Origin: Noviherbaspirillum sedimenti
GTDB lineage: Bacteria > Pseudomonadota > Gammaproteobacteria > Burkholderiales > Burkholderiaceae_D
DNA: 64,000 nt
Direction of reading: 5' to 3'
Assembly (NCBI RefSeq): GCF_003590835.1
Contig: NZ_QYUQ01000002.1
Span: forward strand, 186,001 to 250,000
The translations under genes were made by a program, and so were the position numbers. Shown piece by piece: positions 18,861-27,777 of this stretch. How positions within the stretch are numbered: the stretch's first letter is position 1; every line of letters starts with the position of its first letter. The notes beneath the pieces are model-generated. The model saw nothing but the letters and a program-made list of their open reading frames with translations, was not told where the DNA came from and did not search any database.

Positions 18861-20045
18861 CGTCCTCCCCGCCCTAAAGGACGGGGATTCCTACAGTTAG
18901 CGTCGCACGTCCGCGACGGAGAATATTTAACGCAGCGTTTTTGTCACGATCATGCACACAACCGCAATCACTGCATTTCCATTCTCTTATTCCAAGGTCT
19001 GCGATACCTTTCGGCCGCGAATCGGGCAAAGCGCCGCAATTCGAGCAGACTTGGGAGGTAAAACTTTCGTTCACTTCCTCAAACCACGCGCCATGCTTAA
19101 CAGCCTTGTACGCCAGTTGATGTCGGAAGGACGACCAGCCAGCATCCAGTATGGACTTCGCCATGCTGGTCTTGGCGAGTCCGGCGGCATTAACGTTGCC
19201 TACCGCAATGTAATCGAACTCGCAAACGATGCGGTGCGAGAGCTTATGGTGAAAATCATTTCTGCGATTGACGATCTGCGCATGGATCGCCTTCACGCGG
19301 CGCTTTTTATGGGCGCGTTGCGCCACGGCCAACGCATACTCGGCATTGCGGTAAATGCGCTGCGTTTCAATCTTTTCGCCTGTGGAAAGCGTGGCGAATT
19401 CTTTCAGTCCAAGGTCAATGCCAACGCCGCGCACAGGTTGACGTGCGGCGACGGCATCTACTGCAACGTCGATCACGATGTTCAGGAACCAATTGCCCCG
19501 CGAATCTTGGGAAAAGTTGGTGCCATCCTTGATCTTGCCTTCCGGCAGAGCGCGACTATTGAACACGCGGAAGGTGTTGCCGGCGAAGCGAAACGCATCA
19601 CCTTCGCGCTTCAACTCGCGCCCTTTCAACGGCACCCATCCAAGGTTCTTCTTGCCGCGATAGCGCAAGTACGGGCGCTTCTTTTGCGATCTCGATTTGG
19701 CATACTGTTCGCACACCGCGTTGACCGTTCCGGAGTGGAGGCCGAGTTCGCGGCTAGCGCCCTGCGTCAGTTTGTTCAGGTCGAATCCGGTATGCCAGCG
19801 ACGGCCGAACCGCAACGCATCCTTTTGCCGGTCGTTGCAATAGTTCCAGACGAAATTGACCGCACGGCTTTGCCTGTTCAGCAAGCCGTTCAGCGATTTC
19901 ACCCGGTAGCGGTAGACGAGGATCATGCCAACAAATGTAGGCGGTTTAGTCCCGCAGCGCCTGCGGTATCTCAACGAAAGGCAACGACTGCTTCGCAGTC
20001 GGCTCCTTTCACTCCCCGGCCTGAAGGCCGAGGTTTCTCGGAGCA
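18861..20045 (-). mobile_element. tnpB-only element of the IS200/IS605 group
   Basis: An element of about 1.18 kb with no tnpA. One end carries a hairpin CCCCG (18867-18871) / CGGGG (18882-18886) that overlaps the tnpB stop codon, as in the 3' end and guide-RNA scaffold of such elements. The other end carries CGGCC (20017-20021) / GGCCG (20026-20030), a subterminal hairpin. There is no target duplication, as expected for the group. Exact ends are estimated from the hairpins. It lies between the rdgB stop and the hemW ribosome site. Confidence 0.75.
18874..19926 (-). CDS. tnpB: TnpB-family RNA-guided nuclease homologue, RuvC-II glutamate replaced
   Basis: 350 residues from the ATG at 19926. 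The N-terminal wedge/REC part (LNRQSRAVNFVWNYCNDRQ) is followed by RuvC-I VGIDLGLKEFA with its aspartate, then a RuvC-II region reading IAVGNVNAAG, in which glycine stands where most TnpBs have glutamate (as in ALEDLNV). A zinc ribbon (CSNCG ... CSDCG) and RuvC-III HDRDKNAALNIL with its aspartate close the protein. TnpB normally cuts DNA under omega-RNA guidance. With one catalytic residue changed this copy may be inactive, or may use a nearby glutamate such as that in CEFDY. The guide scaffold would overlap its 3' end. Confidence 0.87.
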   Translation of the reverse strand: MILVYRYRVKSLNGLLNRQSRAVNFVWNYCNDRQKDALRFGRRWHTGFDLNKLTQGASRELGLHSGTVNAVCEQYAKSRSQKKRPYLRYRGKKNLGWVPLKGRELKREGDAFRFAGNTFRVFNSRALPEGKIKDGTNFSQDSRGNWFLNIVIDVAVDAVAARQPVRGVGIDLGLKEFATLSTGEKIETQRIYRNAEYALAVAQRAHKKRRVKAIHAQIVNRRNDFHHKLSHRIVCEFDYIAVGNVNAAGLAKTSMAKSILDAGWSSFRHQLAYKAVKHGAWFEEVNESFTSQVCSNCGALPDSRPKGIADLGIREWKCSDCGCVHDRDKNAALNILRRGRATLTVGIPVL

Positions 20046-20051
20046 AATCTG

Positions 20052-21305
20052 ATGATTCCAATCAAACTCGTTGGTGCGCCTGCCGTACCCTCGGCGCCGG
20101 CGTCAAGCCCATCGGCCGCAGCGCAAGCCGCCAATGCCTACCTGAAGCCCGGCATTCTCAACCTGACCAGCCTGCCGCCGCTGGCGCTGTACGTGCATTT
20201 TCCGTGGTGCGTGCGCAAATGCCCGTATTGCGATTTCAATTCGCATGAAGTGCAGGGCAGCTTTCCCGAGCAGGATTACCTGGATGCCTTGCGCGCCGAC
20301 CTGGAAGGCGCCTTGCCGCTGATCTGGGGGCGCCGCATCCACACGGTCTTCATCGGCGGCGGCACCCCCAGCCTGCTGTCGGCGGCGGGGATCGACCGCC
20401 TGTTGTCGGATATCCGTACCCTGTTGCCGCTCGATGGCCGCGCGGAGATCACCATGGAAGCCAATCCGGGTACTTTCGAGGCAGAGAAGTTCAAGGCGTA
20501 TCGCGGCAGCGGCATCAACCGCCTGTCGATCGGCATCCAGAGTTTCAATTCGCGGCATCTCGCAGCCCTGGGCCGCATCCATGACGGCGACCAGGCCCGC
20601 CGCGCAATCGAGATCGCCCATGCCAGTTTCGATAATTTCAATTTCGACCTGATGTATGCGCTGCCACAACAAACCATGGATGAAGCGCGCGCCGACCTTG
20701 CCACTGCGATCGCCAGCGCGGCACCGCATCTTTCCCTGTACCACCTGACGCTGGAACCGAACACCCTGTTCGCCAAATACCCGCCGGCGCTGCCGGACGA
20801 CGACGCCAGCGCCGAAATGCAGGACATGATCGAGGAAGCCACCGCAGCGGCCGGGTACCGCCATTATGAAGTGTCGGCCTATGCGCAAGCCGGGCGGCAG
20901 GCGCGTCACAACCTGAATTACTGGGAGTTTGGCGATTACCTCGGCATCGGCGCCGGCGCCCATTCCAAGTTGTCGTTCCCGCACCGCATCGTGCGCCAGG
21001 CGCGCTACAAGCAGCCCAAGGCGTATCTGCAGCATGTCGCCGCCGGCAATCCGGTACAGGAAGAAAGGGAAATCGGTCGCGGCGAACTCGGCTTCGAGTT
21101 CATGCTGAACACCCTGCGCCTGCGCGACGGCTTTGCCGTCAACCTGTTTGCCGAGCGCACCGGCCTGACCCTGAATGCCATCGAAGCCGACCTGAATGCG
21201 GCCGAGGCCAAAGGCTTGCTGTACCGCGACCATCAGGTGATCAAGCCAACCGCGCTGGGACAGCGCTTCCTGAATGATTTGCAGGAAATGTTCCTGGGTG
21301 ACTAG
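20052..21305 (+). CDS. hemW: HemW, radical SAM coproporphyrinogen-oxidase-like heme chaperone
   Basis: A 417-residue radical SAM protein. The cluster motif CVRKCPYCDFNSH (CX3CX2C) is at about residues 57-64, FIGGGTPSLL and EANPG follow, and the extra C-terminal HemW domain ends at about 410. HemW proteins bind heme and pass it to client enzymes; true coproporphyrinogen oxidase activity (HemN) is less likely. GGAG (20040-20043) serves the ATG. The tnpB element ends just before this site, so hemW may now need a promoter from the element. Confidence 0.92.
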   Translation: MIPIKLVGAPAVPSAPASSPSAAAQAANAYLKPGILNLTSLPPLALYVHFPWCVRKCPYCDFNSHEVQGSFPEQDYLDALRADLEGALPLIWGRRIHTVFIGGGTPSLLSAAGIDRLLSDIRTLLPLDGRAEITMEANPGTFEAEKFKAYRGSGINRLSIGIQSFNSRHLAALGRIHDGDQARRAIEIAHASFDNFNFDLMYALPQQTMDEARADLATAIASAAPHLSLYHLTLEPNTLFAKYPPALPDDDASAEMQDMIEEATAAAGYRHYEVSAYAQAGRQARHNLNYWEFGDYLGIGAGAHSKLSFPHRIVRQARYKQPKAYLQHVAAGNPVQEEREIGRGELGFEFMLNTLRLRDGFAVNLFAERTGLTLNAIEADLNAAEAKGLLYRDHQVIKPTALGQRFLNDLQEMFLGD

Positions 21306-21337
21306 AAAAATCTTGTCGCGCCGCGGATGGGCTTCGG

Positions 21338-21384
21338 TATAATATGTCCCTTGCAAGTTTTGGAGCCATCTCCGCAACTTGCAA
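21338..21384 (+). promoter_or_regulatory. tRNA-Ser promoter and leader hairpin
   Basis: A TATAAT box is at 21338-21343, with a possible TTGTCG -35 at 21313-21318 (19-base spacing, somewhat long). Just downstream, arms TTGCAAGTT (21351-21359) and AACTTGCAA (21376-21384) form a perfect 9-bp hairpin in the tRNA leader, eight bases before the mature 5' end. It may guide RNase P or leader cleavage. Confidence 0.55.
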
Positions 21385-21391
21385 CGAATCA

Positions 21392-21481
21392 GGAGGTTTG
21401 GGTGAGTGGTTTAAACCAGCAGTCTTGAAAACTGCCGACGGGGTGACCCGTCCGTGAGTTCGAATCTCACAGCCTCCGCCA
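21392..21481 (+). tRNA. tRNA-Ser (anticodon UGA)
   Basis: A 90-base class II tRNA. The acceptor stem GGAGGTT pairs with AGCCTCC (one G-T pair). The anticodon loop CTTGAAA within CAGTCTTGAAAACTG gives anticodon TGA. A long variable arm (GACGGGGTGACCCGTC region) and the T arm GTGAG-TTCGAAT-CTCAC follow, and CCA is encoded. Its 3' end is the attachment site of the element that follows; the 16-base repeat keeps the tRNA whole. Confidence 0.97.
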
Positions 21482-21483
21482 GA
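21468..21483 (+). repeat. attL core of the integrated element (16-bp direct repeat)
   Basis: CACAGCCTCCGCCAGA at the 3' end of tRNA-Ser is repeated exactly at 35817-35832. Together with the inward-facing tyrosine integrase near the second copy, it marks the left junction. Confidence 0.9.
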
Positions 21484-21497
21484 GTGCCAATGAATTA

Positions 21498-21520
21498 GCG
21501 CCTTTCAGGGCGCTTTTTCA
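21498..21520 (+). terminator. Hairpin after tRNA-Ser inside the element
   Basis: AGCGCC and GGCGCT arms around TTTCAG, followed by TTTTTC, 16 bases past the mature tRNA end. It supplies the tRNA with a new terminator inside the inserted DNA, replacing the one displaced to 35839. Confidence 0.7.
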
Positions 21521-21524
21521 TTTC

Positions 21525-21544
21525 TACCCCCCTTTATACCCACC
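21525..21544. repeat. Putative integrase arm-type site, left copy
   Basis: A C6-TTTATA-C3-A-CC block that matches 19 of 20 bases with 35664-35683 at the other end of the element, in the same orientation. Position close to both att sites suggests an integrase or excisionase binding site. Confidence 0.6.
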
Positions 21545-21650
21545 TCCTGATTCCCCCGCACGTCCTAATTTTTCTTATCCTGGAATGTTATTAACTTGTA
21601 ATTTCAAGTTAATATAAAGAAATAAAATACTAATTTCTGGGCCAGAAAAA

Positions 21651-22154
21651 ATGCAAAAGTGTATTCTTTCCGTAGGGCTTTCGGTCGTGGCGGTCTCGTT
21701 TTGTCCCACTTCGCAAGCAATCAATAAATGCGCAACGCCAGACGGTAAAGTGGTCTACACAGATGCGCCGTGCCCCCATGCGACTAAGAAAACAGAGCTT
21801 CGCGTAAATGCCGCAACACCCCCGCCGGCCGCTGCGGACAGGATGCCGGCAGATATGGACGTCAAGCTGCTTAAATCTATGCAAACGTCTAGGCGCACGA
21901 AAGAAATCACGTATGAGCTTGAGTTACTGGACGGACAAATAGTACGGTTAGGAAATGACCGGGACTTAGATATGCAGCGTCTATATGAAAGACGCTCGCG
22001 CGCAAATAACAATCTTGCCGGCGCCACTTTAGAGCAAAGCATAAACACCGAAATGCAAGCCCTGAATGGTGTTCATGATTCAAAAGTAAAAATAATTCAG
22101 GATAAGCAGAAAGTTTTACGCGCAGAGTTGGACTCCTTAAAGGCCGGGAAATAG
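21651..22154 (+). CDS. Exported DUF4124-like protein (element cargo)
   Basis: 167 residues. A signal peptide (LSVGLSVVAVSFCPTSQA) is followed by NKCATPDGKVVYTDAPCP, the short Cys-bounded beta motif typical of DUF4124, and then a charged helical region (about 70-167). DUF4124 proteins are envelope-located and poorly understood. It is the only gene of the element on the plus strand and lies against attL, the place where accessory genes of satellites often sit. The local sequence is more AT-rich than the host genes. Confidence 0.65.
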   Translation: MQKCILSVGLSVVAVSFCPTSQAINKCATPDGKVVYTDAPCPHATKKTELRVNAATPPPAAADRMPADMDVKLLKSMQTSRRTKEITYELELLDGQIVRLGNDRDLDMQRLYERRSRANNNLAGATLEQSINTEMQALNGVHDSKVKIIQDKQKVLRAELDSLKAGK

Positions 22155-22162
22155 CGCTTTTG

Positions 22163-22504
22163 TCAGTTTGGCACATGGCGCAAATATTGGGCAGTCTGTC
22201 CGGCGCGCGCCAGGCTCGCTAGTGCGCCCGTGACCGCTTCCAGCGGTATGCCTTGCTCATCCGCCCAGGCTCGCACGCAATCCCACTGTAGGCTCACCAG
22301 CGCCCCCACGTCGACGCCGCTTTGCGCGCCGTGGTGCTCCAACATGCTGCTGGTAAGCAGTACCAAACCCGCTAGGTGCATGGCGTCGGCGCCGTGCTTC
22401 TTTGTGAGCGATGCCGCCATGATGTGGACTTCCGGCACATCGGCCTGTGTGTGTGCGGCGGTTAATGCGGCTTGTTTGGCTGCTTCAATAAATTGCGTTG
22501 GCAT
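22163..22504 (-). CDS. Hypothetical protein of the element
   Basis: 113 residues, mostly helical, with a histidine-containing stretch (ASLTKKHGADAMHLAGLVLLTSSMLEHHG) and no assigned domain. A strong GGGGGG site lies in the loop of an inverted repeat that also covers the start codon (22503-22513 with 22533-22543). It is the last minus-strand gene of the element, separated from the coupled late operon by 155 bases, so it probably has its own promoter. Function unknown. Confidence 0.6.
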   Translation of the reverse strand: MPTQFIEAAKQAALTAAHTQADVPEVHIMAASLTKKHGADAMHLAGLVLLTSSMLEHHGAQSGVDVGALVSLQWDCVRAWADEQGIPLEAVTGALASLARAGQTAQYLRHVPN

Positions 22505-22543
22505 TGTTTGACCCCCCTTTGTTTTTGATGTTGGTCAAACAAT
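22503..22543 (-). promoter_or_regulatory. Inverted repeat spanning the start region of the 113-residue gene
   Basis: Perfect 11-base arms ATTGTTTGACC (22503-22513) and GGTCAAACAAT (22533-22543). On the coding strand the loop holds the ribosome site and the 3' arm runs into the ATG. It could be an operator or an RNA hairpin that controls translation. Confidence 0.5.
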
Positions 22544-22659
22544 ACATGCTGTAAAGAAATATTTCCACTAAGCCCCTATAAACCTTGTGCGAAATAGGCT
22601 TGCGCATACGCTTAAGCTATTTTGTAGGCGCGCAATTTTTGCGCAAAGTTGTGCGTTTA

Positions 22660-22890
22660 TTAGGCAGATGATCGTAGCAGCGCCAGCAGGTCACGGCCCC
22701 GACGGAATGCATCATCCGGCGCCATGTCTTCGGGGGTCAGCCCCGCGATTAACTGCACTGCGACCACTCGCAACACGGCTTCGAAATTTTGCCGTAAGGG
22801 TGTACCGTACGTCGTCTTGAAAAGTAGGGCGGTCACTTCGGCAAGTGGTGCCCTTGCCAGTGCGTCGCCGTCGATTTCGTGGGCGCTCAT
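22660..22890 (-). CDS. Small protein coupled to the tape-measure gene
   Basis: 76 residues, acidic and helical, ending in GRDLLALLRSSA. Its ATG overlaps the tape-measure stop by four bases (ATGA), so it is the last coupled gene of the late operon. No domain is recognised. Position after a tape measure would suit a minor tail or chaperone protein, but this is only positional. Confidence 0.6.
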   Translation of the reverse strand: MSAHEIDGDALARAPLAEVTALLFKTTYGTPLRQNFEAVLRVVAVQLIAGLTPEDMAPDDAFRRGRDLLALLRSSA

Positions 22891-24979
22891 GATGAGGACC
22901 CCGCAGCGGTTTCCAAGCCCCGAAGCACTGACGCCAACGTATCGGAATCCGCTTGCGATGCAACACGGACAGACGCGCGCCGGTTGGGCAGATTGATGTT
23001 GACCGTTCGGACGCTCTCGCGCGGCGCTGGCGCTGCACCTGGTTGCGTGGAATTAATCCCGGCGCTGTCTTTGGGGTTGGTCATCGCCTGTACTGTCGCC
23101 AGTGCGCGCTGCACCTCGCGCAATAGTGCTTCTGTACTGGTCCGCGCATCGACGGACACGGCACCAGCATTTACACTGCTGGCGTTATCAATCCACTGCT
23201 GTGCATTCTTCGCCTGTCTCACGGCGGCCTGTGCTGCGCCAAGGTCAGCGGCGCTTAATTCCCCGTTGCGCAATTTTTCGACAATTGCATATGCCTGATT
23301 TACTGGGAGAGTGTTGTTAAATTGCCCTGCCGCTGAACCGTCCGCGTTTGCCTTGAAGCCGTCGGACGTCAAATTTTCCACTGCGGCCGCTTGGCGTTCG
23401 ATTGCGGCCACTGCGCGAGCGCCGGACCTCTCGGCCGCTGCGCCGGCTTTGTCATAAGCGCCCGCCAGTCGGCCGATTGCCTTTTCGGCTTCCGCTGCAG
23501 TTTGGATGACAGCCCGGCCGGTGCCGTCGGTGCTAATGACAAGCCCCCGCATGGCGGCCTCTGTTTGTAGCGTGCTAGATGCAATACCGTTATTTGCCGC
23601 GATCGCATCGGCTGCATATCGTTTAAATCCTTCCGCCAATTCCCGCGCGCTGGCGGTGCCGGATTCGCGCAGGGTGCGATATGCTTTTTCCGACTGCGCC
23701 GCGGTATTCTTGAATGTTTCGTCACTGGTCACACCGAGCGCGCGCATGGCTTCGCGTACGCCCTGAATCCCGGGCAACACGTTGTCCAGTGAATCCCGCA
23801 GCGCGTCGGATTTCTGCTTGGCCTGGTCCAATAAGCCGTCCGCGATCTTGTCGCCAAGTGTGCGCCGTACAGCCTCAATTTTTAGGCGTAGGTCTTCTAG
23901 TGCTTGCTCGCTGTCGGCGGTGCTGATTGCCTTGCCGAACTGCAGCGCCAGCACGCGGGCAGTGTCCACGCCCTCGGCTTTCAGCTTGTCCAGGCCGTTT
24001 ATGATGACGTCAATGTCATTTGCCGCGCTGCGCGATGCTGCGCCCACGCCACCCCGCAATACTTCGAACTCCACGCCGGTTCTTTTGACTGCAGCCCGTA
24101 AGCTGGCGTCCATAATTTGCGCCAGGCGTTCGACTTCGCGTGCTGTGCCGGTCAGGGCTGCGCGTGCTTCTACCTCGAAAACTGCCAGGTCTTTGCCGTC
24201 TAGTGCTTTTTCCCAGGCGGCGCGGAACTGGTCGGCGGTCAGTTTGCCATCAGATAAGAGTTTGTCGAGTACGGCGGTGGCGTCACGAATGCCCGGCATG
24301 GTGGACAAATCAAAGTCTTTCCCGATTTTGCCGACGGCTTCGGCCGCGCTGTCGCCTTTGCCCCGCAGTTCGTCAAAATTGGCGATCAGTCCGCGGGATG
24401 CTTTCGATAATTCGAATTGCCGGTCCCGGGCTTCTTGCAATACCTGGTTTTGCCGAACCTGCGCTTCAATCATGCGCTTCGTGGCGTCTTCCTGTGCCCG
24501 GATTTTTTCTTCGGAATCCTTCAGCACTTTTTCCCAGCCCATCCACTTGGCGGCAGTTTCTCCAATCGCCACGCCTATACTTTTGATTTCGGGCAGCAGG
24601 GTAGCCAGGACAATGCCCCACGGGCCAAAAAGGCCAGTGAAGCCCCGCCAGACAATCCCGGCTTTTGCTACTTGGCCGGCGGTCGCTGCGGTTTGTGCGC
24701 CTAGTGCTGCCTGTGCAGCAGCGCCTGCGGTGCCTGCTGTTGTCGCCGTCGCTCGAGCGGCCGCATTGCGCGCAATCGCCGCTGTATTTTCGTTTTGCGC
24801 TGCAGTGTTGACCCGCTGCCCGGCCGTGTTCGCTGCGCTCGCTACGGTGTGCGCTTCCGTGGCGACTGTTGCGCGGCCGGTATTCGTTGCCCACGTGAGC
24901 AGGTCGCCGGCCAGGCCGGCAATCTTGAAAGCTGCCCAGGCTTTGCCGCCGGCAAACAGCACGGATACAAGCGTATCTA
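22887..24979 (-). pseudogene. Phage tail tape-measure protein, C-terminal fragment (cut by IS630)
   Basis: About 696 residues beginning at DTLVSVLFAGGKAWAAFKIAGL, with long alanine-rich helices, a hydrophobic stretch (GIVWRGFTGLFGPWGIVLATLL) and a C-terminal beta segment (VRTVNINLPNRRASVRV) typical of tape measures. The apparent longer frame to 25478 is antisense to the transposase and is not real. Rejoined with the N-terminal part across the TA target, the frame is intact and gives 1133 residues. As it stands the fragment has no start codon of its own. Confidence 0.85.
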
Positions 24980-26141
24980 GTGTCCTGAGTTTGAAATTCG
25001 TTGAATTATTTTGCCTGTTCGCTGTCCCAGTTTTATTGTTTTCGACAGTGAGGATGATATGGCAGGCAGACCGAAAGCGGCGTTGGTGTTGAGCGCAGAA
25101 GAACAAGAACAATTGCATGCTTGGGCACGCCGACGCAAGACGGCGCAAGCATTGGCTCTGCGTTCGCGCATCGTGCTGGAATGTGCCGACGGAGCGGAGA
25201 ACAAGGCGGTCGCCGCCAAACTTGCAGTGACGGGGCAGACGGTATCGAAATGGCGCGGGCGCTTTGTGCAAATGAGATTGGATGGTTTGCTGGACGCCCC
25301 CCGCTCGGGCGCGCCGCGCACGATCGATGATGCGCGCGTCGATGCCGTGATCGCCAAGACGCTGGAAGAGAAACCGTCGAACGCCACGCACTGGAGTACG
25401 CGCACCATGGCACGCGAAGCTAAGCTGTCGCAAACGGCGGTCAGCCGTATCTGGCGCGCATTTGGCTTGCAACCGCATCGTCAGGAAACCTTCAAGCTAT
25501 CCACCGATCCGCTGTTTGTCGAGAAGACCCGCGACATCGTGGGGCTGTACATCGATCCGCCGGTCAAGGCGATGGTGCTGTGCGTCGATGAGAAGAGCCA
25601 GATTCAGGCGTTGGATCGGACCCAGCCAATCTTGCCGCTGGCTCCTGGCGTTGCAGAACGGCGCACCCATGACTACCAACGTCATGGCACGACGACCTTG
25701 TTTGCCGCGCTCGACATTGCCACGGGCGAAGTCATCGGGCAGTTGCACCGGCGGCATCGCAGCAGTGAATTTCTGAAATTCTTACGCACGATCGAAGCCT
25801 CCGTTCCGAGCGATTTGGACATTCATTTGGTGATGGATAACTATGGTACGCACAAGACACCAACCATCCGCAATTGGTTCGCCCGTCATCCGCGCTTCCA
25901 CGTACATTTCACGCCGACCTCTGCTTCGTGGCTCAACCAGGTCGAGCGCTGGTTCGCCACGCTGACCGAAAAACAAATTCGCCGCGGAACCCATCGTTCG
26001 ACCCGTCAATTGGAAGACGCCATTCGCGATTACCTCAAACTCAATAACGCCGCCCCCAAGCCGTTTGTCTGGACCAAGTCCGCTGATGACATCATGGCCA
26101 GTATTGAACGATTTTGTCTGCGAATTTCAAACTCATGACAC
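24980..26141 (+). mobile_element. IS630-family insertion sequence in the tape-measure gene
   Basis: 1162 bases bounded by 21-base terminal inverted repeats (GTGTCCTGAG... at 24980 and the complement of GTGTCATGAG... ending at 26141), 20 of 21 identical. It is flanked by the TA dinucleotide at 24978-24979 and 26142-26143, the target duplication of the IS630/Tc1 group. It holds a single transposase gene. Confidence 0.95.
25059..26138 (+). CDS. IS630-family transposase
   Basis: 359 residues from the ATG at 25059 (AGGAT upstream). An N-terminal helix-turn-helix ([23 protein letters not shown]) and a second winged-helix segment are followed by a DDE domain: LCVDEKSQ (first D), [11 protein letters not shown] (second D) and [13 protein letters not shown] (E). 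The stop lies inside the right terminal repeat. The reading frame is intact, so the IS may still be active. Confidence 0.93.
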   Translation: MAGRPKAALVLSAEEQEQLHAWARRRKTAQALALRSRIVLECADGAENKAVAAKLAVTGQTVSKWRGRFVQMRLDGLLDAPRSGAPRTIDDARVDAVIAKTLEEKPSNATHWSTRTMAREAKLSQTAVSRIWRAFGLQPHRQETFKLSTDPLFVEKTRDIVGLYIDPPVKAMVLCVDEKSQIQALDRTQPILPLAPGVAERRTHDYQRHGTTTLFAALDIATGEVIGQLHRRHRSSEFLKFLRTIEASVPSDLDIHLVMDNYGTHKTPTIRNWFARHPRFHVHFTPTSASWLNQVERWFATLTEKQIRRGTHRSTRQLEDAIRDYLKLNNAAPKPFVWTKSADDIMASIERFCLRISNS

Positions 26142-27452
26142 TAGGTTGTTGGATAGTGCCTGGATGACCTTTGCCGCATTCTGCGAGCTCACCATGCCGT
26201 TATCGCTGGCGCCGACGTACAGCGTCCACTGCGTTTTAAGGTCTTGCAGCGCGCGGCCGATGGTTAGGGGGAGCTTTTCAAATTCAGAATTGACGGTGTC
26301 CGCCTGGTTCTGCAGGGCATTAATCACAGTCGCGGTGGTCAATTGGCCTTGTTCGGCCATCTTGCGTAATTCGCCGGTAGTGACGTTCAAGCCCTGCGCC
26401 AGCGCTTGCGCCAGGCGTGGGGCTTGTTCCATGACGCTGTTGAATTCTTCGCCCCTGAGCACGCCCGATTGCAGCCCTTGAATCAGTTGCGTAAGGGCAG
26501 CGCCGGATGCTTCGGCCGAACTGCCCGACAGCTGCACGGCCTTGTTTATGGTGTCGGTCAATCCAAGCGCTTGCACCTGTGCCACCTGTGCAGAAAGTCC
26601 TGCATCGGTGCCGGCTTTCGTCAGACGTGCAAAGAGATTGGCCGTGTCTTCCAGCGTGCTATGCGTGCGCAGCGCGGTATCGGCCACGCCGGTCAGGGCG
26701 CGGTCAAATTGCTGCCCCTCGCCGGTCGCCAGTTTAATACGCGCGGAAAGATTTTGGAATTCGTCGGCGGTTTCGCCCAGGTCTTTAATCAGTCCGCCGG
26801 CGAAAGTTCCGCCCAGGGCAAGGCCGGCAAGCTGCTGGATGCTCTGCAGTTGCTTGCCAACAGACGCCACGCTGTCGCGCAATTCTTTTTGCTGTGCAAT
26901 TTGCTGCTGTGTCGCGCTGCCCGATGCTGCGGCCGCTTGCCGGAACGCGGGCGCTTGTGCCAGCACGGCGGCCGCTGCGGCTTTGACTTCCGCGGCCATT
27001 TTCTGTTCGGCTGCTGCGGCCACGCGTGCGGCGGTGGCGGCGGCTTCTAATGTGTCTTGTTTCTGGCGCAGTGCGGCGCGTGAATCGAGAATGGCGGTGC
27101 GCAGCTGCAGGACGTCCGCTTTGTATTTCTCAGCATTGCCGCCGGCCGTGGCATATTCCAGTCGCAGGCGTGCCAGCGCTTCCCGTTGATCGTCCAGGGT
27201 GCGGCGCGCGGTCTTTGCGTCAGTCTGTGCAGATGCTTCCACGGCGCGCTGCTGCTTGGTGGTCGTGGTCAGTTCGGCCAGGGCCGCCTGCATCCGGTCT
27301 GCGGCGGCTCCACTCGCGCCAAATGCGCCGGCTGTGGCGTTCCCTTCGCCGGCCAGGGCGTCAAGTTCGCCGGTCAGTTTCCCGATGTCTTCGGTGCCTT
27401 CAACGTCTACGCCTAGTCGTAGGCGGACGTCCCGGTTATTGGTCGTTGCCAT
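26133..27452 (-). pseudogene. Phage tail tape-measure protein, N-terminal fragment (cut by IS630)
   Basis: 437 native residues from the ATG at 27452 (MATTNNRDVRLRLGVDVEG), plus two from the IS before a stop. The first part is coiled coil; residues about 230-430 are the conserved tape-measure domain (LQSGVLRGEEFNSVMEQAPRL, VTTGELRKMAEQGQLT). The start overlaps the preceding gene by 17 bases. The protein would set tail length and fill the tail tube. The fragment ends at NNL, where the other half resumes with DTLVSVL. Confidence 0.9.
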
Positions 27453-27777
27453 GGTGTTGCTCTTGTCGGTGAAAATAGCAGTTAGGTCCGGGATTCTTGC
27501 GGACTGGCGCGAAGCCTTCCAGCAGGGCGCCAGCAATCGCGGCGCCGTTCGAGATATAGCGGCCGGCGGCTTTCTCGATCATGTGTTTGACTGCGTAGCT
27601 GCTACGGTGGGCCAAGATGCGCGAGCACTCAGGGGCGCCGGTTAGCCATTTGCGCGCGGTGGCCACCTGGTCCAGAAAATCAGAGTCCGGGGCGGGGGGC
27701 TGCGTGCCGAATCCGAACAGCCCCAGGTCGGGGTGTTGCGTAAAGACGTTTCGTACCTCGTGCGCCGTCGTCATCAT
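27436..27777 (-). CDS. Small mobile-element protein (YAVKH...NGA motif)
   Basis: 113 residues. The middle part, RSSYAVKHMIEKAAGRYISNGAAIAGALLEGF, fits a pattern (SYxxKH...Y.sNGa.I.AA...GF) that I recall from short proteins on many proteobacterial mobile elements; their role is unclear. It is coupled upstream by an ATGA overlap and overlaps the tape-measure start by 17 bases. In a tail module this place is often taken by assembly chaperones, but there is no sequence support for that. Confidence 0.65.
   Translation of the reverse strand: MMTTAHEVRNVFTQHPDLGLFGFGTQPPAPDSDFLDQVATARKWLTGAPECSRILAHRSSYAVKHMIEKAAGRYISNGAAIAGALLEGFAPVRKNPGPNCYFHRQEQHHGNDQ

Noticed and set aside
24980..25478. Extension of the tape-measure C-terminal frame to 25478 with an apparent Met start
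   Set aside because: This part is antisense to the IS630 transposase and lies outside the tape-measure sequence; it is frame shadow.
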